A stretch of 45,387 nucleotides of DNA from Mycolicibacterium peregrinum (GTDB lineage: Bacteria; Actinomycetota; Actinomycetes; Mycobacteriales; Mycobacteriaceae): positions 1 through 45,387 of the forward strand of contig NZ_LZSY01000078.1 of NCBI RefSeq assembly GCF_001665625.1, read 5' to 3'. The position numbers and the translations under genes were made by a program. The number at the start of each line of letters is the position of its first letter. Position 1 is the stretch's first letter. The notes under the pieces are model-generated. The model had not been told where the DNA came from and ran no database searches. It saw only the letters and a list, made by a program, of their open reading frames with translations. Shown in pieces: positions 34,734 to 45,124 of this stretch.

Positions 34734-35990
34734 TCACGGCGACAGCCGATACACCGCGCCGGCGTAGTCGTCGGTGATGTAGATGGCGCCGTCCGGGCCC
34801 GCGACCGCGGCCACCGGACGTCCCCAGCGGGAGCCGTCCTCGGCCTGGAAGCCGCCGACCAGGGTCTGCTGCGGGCCCAATGTGCCGTTGTGCCAACCGA
34901 AGAACGACACCTCGGGCGCCTGCGGTGACCGCCGGTTCCAGGAGCCGTGCACTCCGAGGAGTGCACCGGGTCCGTATCCGGGAAGTTCGGCGAAGCTCAT
35001 GCCCAGCGGGGCGGAATGGGCACCGAGAGTCTGTTCGACCGGTGGAAGTGCCGCACAGTCCAGCTTGCTGCCGTCGGGGTTGGTCTGCATGTCTCGGATG
35101 AACCCGGCCGGTGGCGGGCCGTCGGGATTGCAGTACGGCCAACCCAATTCGCGTCCGGGCGTCAGCTTGGCCACCGACTCCGGCGGATGGTCGTCGACAT
35201 AGTCCTGGCGCACCCGGCCCTGCGGATCGGCGACGTCGTCGCGGTTGTTGACCGCCGTCCACAGTGAGCCGTCGGGGGCCGGCGCCAGGCCCGTTCCGTT
35301 GCGGACCCCGGTGGCGAACGGGGTGGCAGACCCGCCGCCGGGCGGCACCCGCATGATGGTGGCCCGCGGCGGCGTGGCGGTACGGTCCTCGGCCGAGATG
35401 TTGCCCGTCGAGCCGATTGAAAAGTACACGGCGCCATCGGGTCCCACGGCGACGCTCTTGAGTGCGTGGGCGTAGGCACCGTGCAGGTCGAGACTCTTGG
35501 CGTCGGGCAGATCGTCGGCGATGGTGCGGCGGTTCACGGCCCGGCCGTCGACGTAGTCGTAGGCGTCGATGCGGTTGCTCTCGGCCACATACAACGTCGG
35601 GCCGGCGAAGAACAGGCCGTGTGGCTGCTCCAGCCCGTCGAGCAGTGTGCGCTGGTCCGGGCGCACCGTCAGCACCTGACCGGTGGCCGGTACCGACACC
35701 AGCAAGGCGTCGTCCGGCGCGAACGCGGCCATCCTGGCCTTGGGCACCCGGGCGATCACCTCGATGGTCCAGCCGGCGGGTATCTGGGCGTGGCGAGGTT
35801 CGTCGAGCGGGGCCTGGGCGAATCGCTCGGGCACCTGAACGAGTACCGATGCGAGGCCGGCAGGTGGAGGCTTCGAGGTCGACGCCGAGGGGGTCGGCGG
35901 CGGTGATCCGGTTCCGGGGTTCGTCCCACACGCGGTCAGGGTGACCGCGGTGACCAGTGCGATCGCGCTACGCGCCGCCCAAACCCGCAT
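34734..35990 (-). CDS. Lipoprotein, PQQ-type sugar/sorbosone dehydrogenase-like propeller
   Basis: 418 residues. Lipobox L18-T19-A20-C21, a Pro/Ser/Thr linker (about 24-45), then a six-bladed propeller of the soluble glucose/L-sorbosone dehydrogenase class: GWTIEVIARVPKARMAAFAPDDALLVSV, GLEQPHGLFF, HALKSVAVGPDGAVYFSIGSTGN, GVRNGTGLAPAPDGSLWTAVNNRDD, GVHGSWNRR, RWGRPVAAVAGPDGAIYITDDYAGAVYRL. Catalytic His and PQQ-binding Arg are plausible but not assigned. It would act outside the membrane. ATG 35990 has GGGAG just upstream. Its first 23 bases overlap the pirin gene. Confidence 0.87.
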   Translation of the reverse strand: MRVWAARSAIALVTAVTLTACGTNPGTGSPPPTPSASTSKPPPAGLASVLVQVPERFAQAPLDEPRHAQIPAGWTIEVIARVPKARMAAFAPDDALLVSVPATGQVLTVRPDQRTLLDGLEQPHGLFFAGPTLYVAESNRIDAYDYVDGRAVNRRTIADDLPDAKSLDLHGAYAHALKSVAVGPDGAVYFSIGSTGNISAEDRTATPPRATIMRVPPGGGSATPFATGVRNGTGLAPAPDGSLWTAVNNRDDVADPQGRVRQDYVDDHPPESVAKLTPGRELGWPYCNPDGPPPAGFIRDMQTNPDGSKLDCAALPPVEQTLGAHSAPLGMSFAELPGYGPGALLGVHGSWNRRSPQAPEVSFFGWHNGTLGPQQTLVGGFQAEDGSRWGRPVAAVAGPDGAIYITDDYAGAVYRLSP

Positions 35991-36678
35991 TCATCTCCCA
36001 GACCAGGATCTCGGCTTCGGTGTCAGCTGTGACCCGTCCGCCCGAATCGGTGAGGCGCGCGGCGTCGCCCTCGGCGAGTGGACCGGACCCCTCCAGCGTC
36101 ACCGCGCCGCGTGCGACGAACAGGTGGACGTAGCGGGCCTGCGGCAGTTCGACCGAATCGCCGGGCCGCAGCCGCGCGCCGTACAGCGTGGCGTTGCGGT
36201 TGTGCAGGGTGACGGCCGCATCGCGGGCACCGGAGGCGATCGGGGTCAGCGTGGCGGCCAACTCGATCTCCTGCTGCTGATAGCTCGGTGTCACTCCGGC
36301 CGTATCGGGCAACACCCACATCTGCACGAAATGCACCGGCTCATCGGCAGATCCGTTCTTCTCCGAATGCTGCACGCCGGTGCCCGCCGACATCCGCTGG
36401 GCCAGACCCGGATAGATCACCCCGGAGTTGCCCATCGAATCCTCATGCGCCAACTGGCCCGACAGCACCCAGGTGACGATCTCCATGTCCCGGTGCGGGT
36501 GGGTGTCGAAGCCGGTCGCCGGCGCGACGATGTCGTCGTTGTTCACCAGCAACAGGCCGTGGTGGGTGTTGGCCGGGTCGTAGTAGTCGGCGAACGAGAA
36601 GGAGTGCCGTGAATTCAGCCAGTCGGTTGTGCTGGCGCCGCGGTCCCCGGCGCGGCGGATGTCGACCGTGGCAGGCAT
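35968..36678 (-). CDS. Pirin-family protein (Rv0181c-like)
   Basis: 236 residues, bicupin. The metal-binding set is visible: H60 and H62 (GFDTHPHRDMEIVTW), H104 and E106 (GTGVQHSEKN). Opening HSFSFADYYDPANTHHGLLLVNNDD is typical. Some pirins are quercetin dioxygenases or redox-dependent cofactors; the function here is unknown. M. tuberculosis has a pirin (Rv0181c) next to sigG, so this is probably the ortholog, now separated from sigG by inserted genes. ATG 36678 lies 6 nt after TAGGCT (leaderless). Upstream partner of the PQQ-type lipoprotein gene. Confidence 0.9.
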   Translation of the reverse strand: MPATVDIRRAGDRGASTTDWLNSRHSFSFADYYDPANTHHGLLLVNNDDIVAPATGFDTHPHRDMEIVTWVLSGQLAHEDSMGNSGVIYPGLAQRMSAGTGVQHSEKNGSADEPVHFVQMWVLPDTAGVTPSYQQQEIELAATLTPIASGARDAAVTLHNRNATLYGARLRPGDSVELPQARYVHLFVARGAVTLEGSGPLAEGDAARLTDSGGRVTADTEAEILVWEMNAGLGGA

Positions 36679-36750
36679 GGTGCCAGCCTACCGAGGGCCG
36701 TAGCTGACCAACCGGTGGATCGGGGAGGGCCGGGGCCTAGTGTGTTGGGC

Positions 36751-37527
36751 GTGGAACTCAACGGAGCAAGCGCCATCGTCACAGGTGGCGCATCAGGTAT
36801 CGGCGCGGCGACTGCCCGCCAGTTGGCTGCCAAGGGAGCCCGCGTTGTCGTGGCTGACCTGCAGGCGGACAAGGGCGAGGCCCTCGCCAAGGAGATCGGC
36901 GGCATCTTCGTCACCGTCGACGTCACCAACACCGACCAGATCATCGATGCGGTCAAGACCGCGGCGGACCTCGGCCCGCTGCGCGCCCTGGTGAACTCGG
37001 CCGGCGTCGGCTGGGCCCAGCGCACCATCGGCAAGGACGGCGAGTTCTCCTCGGCTCACGACCTCGGCCTGTACAAGAAGGTGCTCGACATCAACCTGGT
37101 CGGCACCTTCGACTGCATCCGCATCGCCGCCACCCAGATGAGCAAGAACGAGCTCAGCGAAACCGGCGAGCGCGGTGCCATCGTCAACATGACCAGCGTC
37201 GCGGCGTTCGACGGCCAGATCGGCCAGGCGGCCTACTCGTCGTCCAAGGGCGGCGTGGTCGGCCTGACCCTGCCGGTGGCCCGCGATCTGTCCGCTGTCG
37301 GCATCCGCGTCAACACCGTGGCCCCCGGCCTCATCGACACCCCGATCTACGGCGAAGGCGAGGCCTCCGAGGCATTCAAGGCCAAGCTCGGCGAGTCGGT
37401 GCTGTTCCCGCACCGCCTCGGCAAGCCCGACGAGCTGGCCTCGATGGTCGTCGAGCTGCTGACCAACTCGTACATGAACGCCGAGGTCGTCCGCGTCGAC
37501 GGCGGCATCCGGATGCCACCGAAGTAA
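36751..37527 (+). CDS. Short-chain dehydrogenase (3-hydroxyacyl-CoA dehydrogenase type 2-like)
   Basis: 258-residue classical SDR: TGGASGIGAA (11-20, NAD-binding), D58, NSAGV (82-86), catalytic S149, Y162 and K166 (AAYSSSKGG), and PGLIDTPI. The sequence resembles the 17-beta-HSD10/HADH2 group, which oxidises 3-hydroxyacyl-CoA or hydroxysteroids with NAD+. VVVADLQ after the second strand favours NAD over NADP. GTG 36751 is 7 nt after TAGTGT (36738-36743), a leaderless start. Followed by a strong hairpin terminator. Confidence 0.9.
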   Translation: MELNGASAIVTGGASGIGAATARQLAAKGARVVVADLQADKGEALAKEIGGIFVTVDVTNTDQIIDAVKTAADLGPLRALVNSAGVGWAQRTIGKDGEFSSAHDLGLYKKVLDINLVGTFDCIRIAATQMSKNELSETGERGAIVNMTSVAAFDGQIGQAAYSSSKGGVVGLTLPVARDLSAVGIRVNTVAPGLIDTPIYGEGEASEAFKAKLGESVLFPHRLGKPDELASMVVELLTNSYMNAEVVRVDGGIRMPPK

Positions 37528-37536
37528 CTTTCGCGA

Positions 37537-37588
37537 GCAGACACAGAACTGCCCCTTTTCTCTTGAAAAGGGGCAGTTCTGCGTCTGC
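37537..37588 (+). terminator. Long hairpin terminator after the SDR gene
   Basis: Bases 37537-37560 and 37565-37588 form a 24-bp stem (one G-U) with a TCTT loop. The apical part is GAACTGCCCCTTTTC / GAAAAGGGGCAGTTC. It begins 9 nt after the SDR stop. The first bases of the DUF1232 promoter follow immediately. Confidence 0.85.
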
Positions 37589-37604
37589 TGGGCAGAATCG
37601 TCGT

Positions 37605-38018
37605 GTGACCGGCACTTGGTGGGGCGATGCGTTGCTCGGCCTCGGCGCCGCCCTGCTGCTGAGCTGGCTCGTTCTCGTTGTCGCGCTGCTCATCGTGCGG
37701 CCGCGCGGAAATCTGCTCACCGAGGCGCTGCGCATACTTCCGGACCTGTTGAGGTTGATCCCTCGCCTGGCCAGGGACAGATCGCTGCCCCGCGGTGTGC
37801 GCGTCCGGTTGGCGCTGTTGGTCGTGTACCTGGCGCTGCCGATCGATCTGATCCCCGACTTCATCCCCGTGCTCGGCTATGCCGACGACGCCATCATCGT
37901 CACCTTGGTGCTGCGCAGCGTCGTGCGCCAGGCAGGGTTGTCGGCGGTCCAGGCGCACTGGCCGGGTACCGACGACGGGTTCGACGCCCTGACGCGGCTG
38001 ACCGGGTTGTCCCGCTGA
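37605..38018 (+). CDS. DUF1232 (YkvA-like) membrane protein
   Basis: 137 residues. An N-terminal helix (WGDALLGLGAALLLSWLVLVVALLIV), then the DUF1232 core: RDRSLPRGVRVRLALLVVYLALPIDLIPDFIPVLGYADDAIIVTLVLRSVVR, with the family signature LPIDLIPDFIPVLGYADD. Function unknown in the family. GTG at 37605 follows CAGAAT by 6 nt (probably leaderless). It is enclosed by two hairpin terminators, so it is a single-gene unit. Confidence 0.88.
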   Translation: MTGTWWGDALLGLGAALLLSWLVLVVALLIVRPRGNLLTEALRILPDLLRLIPRLARDRSLPRGVRVRLALLVVYLALPIDLIPDFIPVLGYADDAIIVTLVLRSVVRQAGLSAVQAHWPGTDDGFDALTRLTGLSR

Positions 38019-38028
38019 ACAAAAAGCA

Positions 38029-38062
38029 GAATCCCCCTTTTCGACGCTGAAAAGGGGGATTC
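38029..38062. terminator. Bidirectional hairpin terminator
   Basis: GAATCCCCCTTTTC (38029-38042), 6-nt loop, GAAAAGGGGGATTC (38049-38062): perfect 14-bp arms. It lies between the convergent DUF1232 and alcohol dehydrogenase genes and reads with T-rich or A-rich flanks on the two strands. The arms resemble those of the hairpin at 37537-37588 (CCCCTTTTC / GAAAAGGGG). Confidence 0.85.
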
Positions 38063-38076
38063 CGTGTCTCTGGGGT

Positions 38077-39201
38077 TTACCAGTCCGACTCGTCGAACTT
38101 GATGACACCGCGAATGTTGTTGCCGTCCAACATGTCCTGGTAGCCCTGGTTGATGTCCTCGAGCTTGTAGGTCCGGGTGATCATGTCGTCGATGTTGAGC
38201 AGGCCCGACTTGTACAGCGCCGTGAGACGGGGCGTCTCGACGTGCGAGTTGCCGCCGCCGAAGATGTTGCCCTTCAACGTCTTCTGCAACATGGTGAACA
38301 GGAACAGGTTGAGCTTGACGTCGGCGTCCATCATCGAACCCATGCCCGTCACCACACAGGTGCCGGTCTTGGCGGTGAGGATCATTGCCTCTTCGATGTA
38401 CTCACCCTTCATCTCGCCCACGGCGATGATGACCTTGTCGGCCATCAGGCCCCAGGTGGTCTCGATCATCGGTGCGATGGCCTCGGCCATCGACGCGTAG
38501 ACATGGGTGGCGCCGAACTTGATGGCCTGCTCACGCTTCCACTCGTTCGGGTCGATCGCGATGACGTGCTTGGCGCCCGAGATCACCGCACCCTGCAGCG
38601 CGCTCATGCCGATGCCGCCGACACCGACGATGACGACGGTCTCGCCGGGCTTGACGTCGGCGACGTTGGTGGCCGAACCGAAGCCGGTCGGTACCGCGCA
38701 GCCCATGATGGCGGCGGTCTCGAACGGGATGTCCTTGTCGATCTTGACGACCGAATCCTTGTGCACCGTCATGTACGGCGCGAAGGTGCCGAGCAGGTTC
38801 ATCGGCGACACCTCACGGCCGCCGGCGGTGATGCGGCTGGTGCCGTCGGCGATGGCCTTGCCGCCGAGCAGGACGGCACCGCGGTCGCACAGTGAGCGGA
38901 AGCCCTTCAGACACGGCGGGCATTCACCACAGGCCGGGATGAAGGCGAGGATGACGTGGTCGCCCTCCTCGATGCCGGTGACGTTCTTGCCGACCTTGGT
39001 GACGACGCCGGCGCCCTCATGGCCGCCGAGCGCCGGCAGCGCCATCGGGGTGGCACCGGTGGTCAGGTGGTAGTCCGAGTGGCACATGCCCGCGGCATGC
39101 ATCTGGATCTGTACTTCGTCGGCGACGGGGTCGCCGAGGTCGATCTCGTCGACCTTGAATGGCGAGTTGAGTTCCCACAGCAGGGCGCCTTTGGTCTTCA
39201 T
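38077..39201 (-). CDS. Zinc alcohol dehydrogenase, NDMA-dependent type
   Basis: 374-residue medium-chain dehydrogenase. Catalytic zinc C40, H61, E62 (GMCHSDYH, GGHEGAG); structural zinc C91, C94, C97 and C105 (CGECPPCLKGFRSLC); NAD-binding GVGGIGMSALQG. The sequence matches the actinobacterial NDMA-dependent alcohol dehydrogenases (mycofactocin-associated type, with tightly bound NAD), such as M. tuberculosis AdhD-like proteins; assignment to that subgroup is from recall. No mycofactocin genes lie in the window. ATG 39201 is 8 nt after TATTAT on the minus strand, so probably leaderless. Confidence 0.9.
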   Translation of the reverse strand: MKTKGALLWELNSPFKVDEIDLGDPVADEVQIQMHAAGMCHSDYHLTTGATPMALPALGGHEGAGVVTKVGKNVTGIEEGDHVILAFIPACGECPPCLKGFRSLCDRGAVLLGGKAIADGTSRITAGGREVSPMNLLGTFAPYMTVHKDSVVKIDKDIPFETAAIMGCAVPTGFGSATNVADVKPGETVVIVGVGGIGMSALQGAVISGAKHVIAIDPNEWKREQAIKFGATHVYASMAEAIAPMIETTWGLMADKVIIAVGEMKGEYIEEAMILTAKTGTCVVTGMGSMMDADVKLNLFLFTMLQKTLKGNIFGGGNSHVETPRLTALYKSGLLNIDDMITRTYKLEDINQGYQDMLDGNNIRGVIKFDESDW

Positions 39202-39376
39202 GGGAGGCGATAATAGAACAGGTTGCAATACTGTCGAGTAACTGGCCCCTGAACAGGCAGTTTGTCTGCTTGATTTCGTCGTCGAGTGGCCGGTTGTGAC
39301 ACAGCGTCAGGTGGATCTGTGTGCATCAGGTGGCCACTCGGCGATGAGTAGCGCGGCCGACGCCGGTCTATCCCGC
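39202..39376. other. Divergent region between the alcohol dehydrogenase and PhnB-like genes
   Basis: Holds the minus-strand TATTAT (-10 of the dehydrogenase gene) and the first palindromic element (39283-39340). I see no further gene. Confidence 0.55.
39283..39340. repeat. Palindromic element, copy A
   Basis: 58 bp with ends CGAGTGGCC (39283-39291) and GGCCACTCG (39332-39340), plus an inner complementary pair TGACACAG / CTGTGTGCA. Same ends and length as copies B and C. It lies upstream of the PhnB-like gene and downstream of no gene, so it is not simply a terminator. Confidence 0.8.
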
Positions 39377-39868
39377 ATGACCGAGATCAACGCAAGCATC
39401 GTCCCCAACCTCTGGTTCGACCGCGAGGCCGAACAGGCGGCGCAGCACTACATCGACGCGTTCGGCGGAAATGGCCGCATCGTCAAGACCATCGCTTCCC
39501 ACCCCGATTCGCCCTCTCCCCAGGACGTGCCGGTGGTGGTCGAATTCGAACTGGCGGGTCAGCGCTTCGTCGGCATCAACGGAGGCCCGCACTTCCACTT
39601 CACCGAGGCCGTCTCCCTGGAGGTGCGCGTCACCGGACAGGAGCAGCTCGATCAGATCTGGGCGGCACTGGTCGAGGGCGGCGAGGAACTGCCCTGCGGC
39701 TGGCTCAAGGACAAATACGGGCTTGCCTGGCAGATCACCCCGACGGAGTACTACGACCTGCTGGACAAGGGTGATGACGCCGCCGATGGCCGGTTGATGG
39801 CGGCCGTGCTGAGCACCCACGGGAAGTTCGACATCGCTGAATTAGAAGCGGCCTACAAAGGTTCGTAG
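39377..39868 (+). CDS. PhnB-like VOC-family protein
   Basis: 163 residues, the VOC/3-demethylubiquinone methyltransferase-like family: NASIVPNLWFDREAEQAAQHYIDAFGGNGRIVKTI, VEFELAGQRFVGINGGPHFHFTEAVSLEVRV, GGEELPCGWLKDKYGLAWQITPTEYYDLL. Despite the family name these are not methyltransferases; function unknown. The start MTEINASIVPNLWF at 39377 fits the family; ATG 39344 and GTG 39296 are in frame but would run into palindromic copy A. Flanked by copies A and B. Confidence 0.87.
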   Translation: MTEINASIVPNLWFDREAEQAAQHYIDAFGGNGRIVKTIASHPDSPSPQDVPVVVEFELAGQRFVGINGGPHFHFTEAVSLEVRVTGQEQLDQIWAALVEGGEELPCGWLKDKYGLAWQITPTEYYDLLDKGDDAADGRLMAAVLSTHGKFDIAELEAAYKGS

Positions 39869-39880
39869 GTTCCTGACCGC

Positions 39881-39937
39881 CGAGTGGCCAGTTGCCGCAC
39901 ATTGAGACCGGTTTGGCGTGTCATAACTGGTCATTCG
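39881..39937. repeat. Palindromic element, copy B
   Basis: 57 bp. Ends CGAGTGGCCAGTT (39881-39893) and AACTGGTCATTCG (39925-39937) are complementary at 11 of 13. The inner parts CCGCACA and GCGTGTCAT resemble those of copies A and C. It sits 12 bp after the PhnB-like stop and 96 bp before the DUF559 gene. Confidence 0.85.
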
Positions 39938-40033
39938 AATGTTGGATCCCCAGAGCGACTTTGATCCACAGCAGGCGTGCCACCGCGCCGGGAGCCCGGG
40001 GGATGTGTCTCACGGCCCGGCGACTGTACGGGC

Positions 40034-40942
40034 ATGGACTCTCCCTTTCTCGGACCCTTTCTCGGCACAGAGGCGTTGGCGGAGGGGACAGTGACGAGAC
40101 GGAAACTCTCGAGCCGTCATGAGGCCGTCTACCGCGATGTCTACCTCGCCAAGGGCACCGAGATGACAGCGGCGAAGCGCGCTCTGGCCGCGTGGTTGTG
40201 GTCCGGGCGTCAGGCGACGTTGACGGGCCTCTCGGCGTCGGCGGTGTACGGCACGCAGTGGATCGACCCCACAGCGCCTGCCGAGCTATACCGCCGCAAT
40301 GGAAAACCGACCACCGGGATCCTCATTCACCGCGACGAGTTGTATGCGGACGAGATCCGCCGGTTCACCGGTCTTCCGGTGACAACGCCCGCACGTACCG
40401 CCTTCGACCTGGGCCGGCGGCCGGGTCGGGACGAGGCCGTCATCCAGGTGGACGCCCTCTCGCAGGCGACTCGCTTGTGCGCGGCCGATATCGCACCGCT
40501 CCTCGACCGGCATCCGGGTGTTCGCGGTCTGGTGCAACTGCGCGAGGTCCTCGACCTGATGGACGGCGGCGCCGAATCGCCGCCGGAAACCCGCACCCGC
40601 CTGGTGCTGATCGACGCCGGACTGCCGAAGCCGCAGACGCAGATCTTGGTGCACGGGAACTTCGGCGCCAGGCGGTCTGCGCGCATCGACATGGGCTATG
40701 CCGAATTCAAGGTCGGGGTCGAATACGAGGGCGCACAGCACTGGACCGATCCTCGCGTGCGAGCCAACGACATCGACCGATATGCCGAACTCGCCGCGCT
40801 GGGGTGGTTGATCGTCAGGGTCGGAGCGGACTTGCTGAATCACCGACCGCAGGTGATCGTGGCTCGGGTTTGCGCGGCCCTGCGGGCCCGAGGAGCTCAG
40901 TGGCCAGTTGTTGCACGGGTTTCAGCAGATCGTGTGGCGTAA
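40034..40942 (+). CDS. DUF559-type (Vsr-like) endonuclease-fold protein with AbiEi-like N-terminus
   Basis: 302 residues. The first part (about 15-170) resembles the AbiEi-type winged-helix antitoxin proteins (TLTGLSASAVYGTQW, LPVTTPARTAFDLGRRPGRDEAV). The C-terminal part (about 190-290) is a DUF559/PD-(D/E)XK-like domain: SPPETRTRLVLIDAGLPKPQTQ, ARIDMGYAEFKVGVEYEGAQHW (acidic D and E-Y-E cluster) and ERLAELGW-like RYAELAALGWLIVRV. A DNA-nicking or repair-like activity is conceivable, not shown. ATG 40034 is chosen; upstream starts have no better support. The last 15 codons lie within palindromic copy C, which supplies the C-terminus and stop codon. Confidence 0.8.
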   Translation: MDSPFLGPFLGTEALAEGTVTRRKLSSRHEAVYRDVYLAKGTEMTAAKRALAAWLWSGRQATLTGLSASAVYGTQWIDPTAPAELYRRNGKPTTGILIHRDELYADEIRRFTGLPVTTPARTAFDLGRRPGRDEAVIQVDALSQATRLCAADIAPLLDRHPGVRGLVQLREVLDLMDGGAESPPETRTRLVLIDAGLPKPQTQILVHGNFGARRSARIDMGYAEFKVGVEYEGAQHWTDPRVRANDIDRYAELAALGWLIVRVGADLLNHRPQVIVARVCAALRARGAQWPVVARVSADRVA

Positions 40943-40953
40943 TTGGCCACTCG
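40898..40953. repeat. Palindromic element, copy C
   Basis: 56 bp. Left CAGTGGCCAGTT (40898-40909), right AATTGGCCACTCG (40941-40953), inner TTGCACG / CGTGTGG. It includes the DUF559 stop codon (TAA, 40940-40942) and ends 4 bp before the sigG stop, so it lies between convergent genes. Confidence 0.83.
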
Positions 40954-40957
40954 ACGA

Positions 40958-43856
<2,899 letters not shown>

Positions 43857-43865
43857 GTTTGTCGC

Positions 43866-44609
43866 GTGAGCGACGACAAGATGTTGGCGCGCATCGCCGC
43901 ACTGCTGCGTCAGGCGGAGGGCACCGACAACCTCCACGAGGCCGAGGCGTTCATGGCCGCCGCCCAGCGGCTGGCCACCGCCACCTCCATCGACCTGGCC
44001 CTGGCCCGCGCGCATTCCGCGGAGCGCACCAAGGCGCAGATGCCGGTGCAACGCACCATCACCATCGGCGAAGCCGGAAGACGCGGATTGCGTACCTATG
44101 TGCAGCTGTTCGTGGTGATCGGGATGGCCAACGACGTGAAATGCGATGTGGCGTCCAACTCGACCTTCGTCTACGCCTACGGGTTCGCCGAGGACATCGA
44201 CGCCACCCACGCCCTGTACACCAGCCTCCTGGTGCAGATGGTCAAAGCGTCGGAGAGCTATATCGGCTCAGGCGCCCACCGGCCGACTCCGACCATCACC
44301 GCCCGGCTCAACTTCCAGCTGGCCTTCGGTGCCCGGATAGGCCAGCGCCTGACCCAGGCCCGCGAGGAAGCGCAACGCGAGGCCGACGAGGCCGACCGGC
44401 CGGGCACCGCTATCGCCCTGCGGGACAAGGACATCGAGCTGCGTAGCTTCTACCGGGAGGCCTCGCAGGCCCGTGGGACCTGGCGTGCCACGAACGCCTC
44501 GGCCGGGTATTCGTCGGCCGCCCGCCGGGCCGGGGATCGCGCCGGTCGCCACGCGCGGCTCGGGGCCACCCAGGAGATCTCCGGCGCGCGCGGCGCCCTG
44601 GAGCAGTGA
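43866..44609 (+). CDS. DUF2786-domain protein (Rv0184-like)
   Basis: 247 residues. N-terminal DUF2786 (about 3-45: DKMLARIAALLRQAEGTDNLHEAEAFMAAAQRLATATSIDLALAR), then an alpha/beta region (RTYVQLFVVIGMANDVKCDVASNSTFVYAYGFAEDIDATHALYTSLLVQM) and a basic Arg/Ala-rich end. Function unknown; these domains also occur in phage proteins. GTG 43866 is 6 nt after TAGGTT (43854-43859), so probably leaderless. Overlaps the next gene by GTGA. Confidence 0.88.
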   Translation: MSDDKMLARIAALLRQAEGTDNLHEAEAFMAAAQRLATATSIDLALARAHSAERTKAQMPVQRTITIGEAGRRGLRTYVQLFVVIGMANDVKCDVASNSTFVYAYGFAEDIDATHALYTSLLVQMVKASESYIGSGAHRPTPTITARLNFQLAFGARIGQRLTQAREEAQREADEADRPGTAIALRDKDIELRSFYREASQARGTWRATNASAGYSSAARRAGDRAGRHARLGATQEISGARGALEQ

Positions 44610-45076
44610 GCGCCAGGGACACCCAGCGTGCCAGGGTGTACGCCGCCGAACAGTTCGTGCGCACCATGTTCGACCGTGCGGCCCAACACAGTTCGCGCGT
44701 CATCGACTTCTTCGGTACCTCACTGACGTTGCCGCCGGAGGCCAAATTCGGGTCCGTCGATTCAGTGCAGCGCTACGTCGACGACGTCGTCGCCCGGGTC
44801 GGAGCCGGCCCGGTCGCGGTCCGTTCCCGTCGGGGTGCCACCGCAGCGCACTACGAACTGGTCGACGGCAAGGCCGTCATCGCCGTCCCCGAGCGTGATA
44901 CCTGGGCACTGCGAGAGTTGGTGGTACTGCACGAACTGGCCCACCACGTGAGCCAGGCCGACCCGCCCCACGGACCGGCCTTCGTCGTCGCCTACTGCGA
45001 GTTGTGTGACACGGTCATGGGTCCGGAGGTCGGGCTGGTGCTGCGGATGGTCTACGCCAAAGAAGGTGTGGTCTGA
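44606..45076 (+). CDS. Putative zinc metallohydrolase (Rv0185-like, TIGR04338 type)
   Basis: 156 residues. The zincin motif HELAHH (H109-E110-x-x-H113) is followed by H122 in PPHGPAF, fitting HExxH-x8-H. Family of small mycobacterial metallohydrolases of unknown substrate. It has no signal peptide. GTG 44606 overlaps the DUF2786 stop; together they form an operon conserved with M. tuberculosis Rv0184-Rv0185. Confidence 0.88.
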   Translation: MSARDTQRARVYAAEQFVRTMFDRAAQHSSRVIDFFGTSLTLPPEAKFGSVDSVQRYVDDVVARVGAGPVAVRSRRGATAAHYELVDGKAVIAVPERDTWALRELVVLHELAHHVSQADPPHGPAFVVAYCELCDTVMGPEVGLVLRMVYAKEGVV

Positions 45077-45124
45077 CCCCGAGTACGCGATCATTGCCGT
45101 ATTGACGCACTAGTTGGATTGGCG

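Noticed and set aside
39283..40953. CRISPR-like interpretation of the three palindromes
   Set aside because: Copies are 600-1000 bp apart with genes between them, diverge in sequence, and there are no cas genes or regular spacers.
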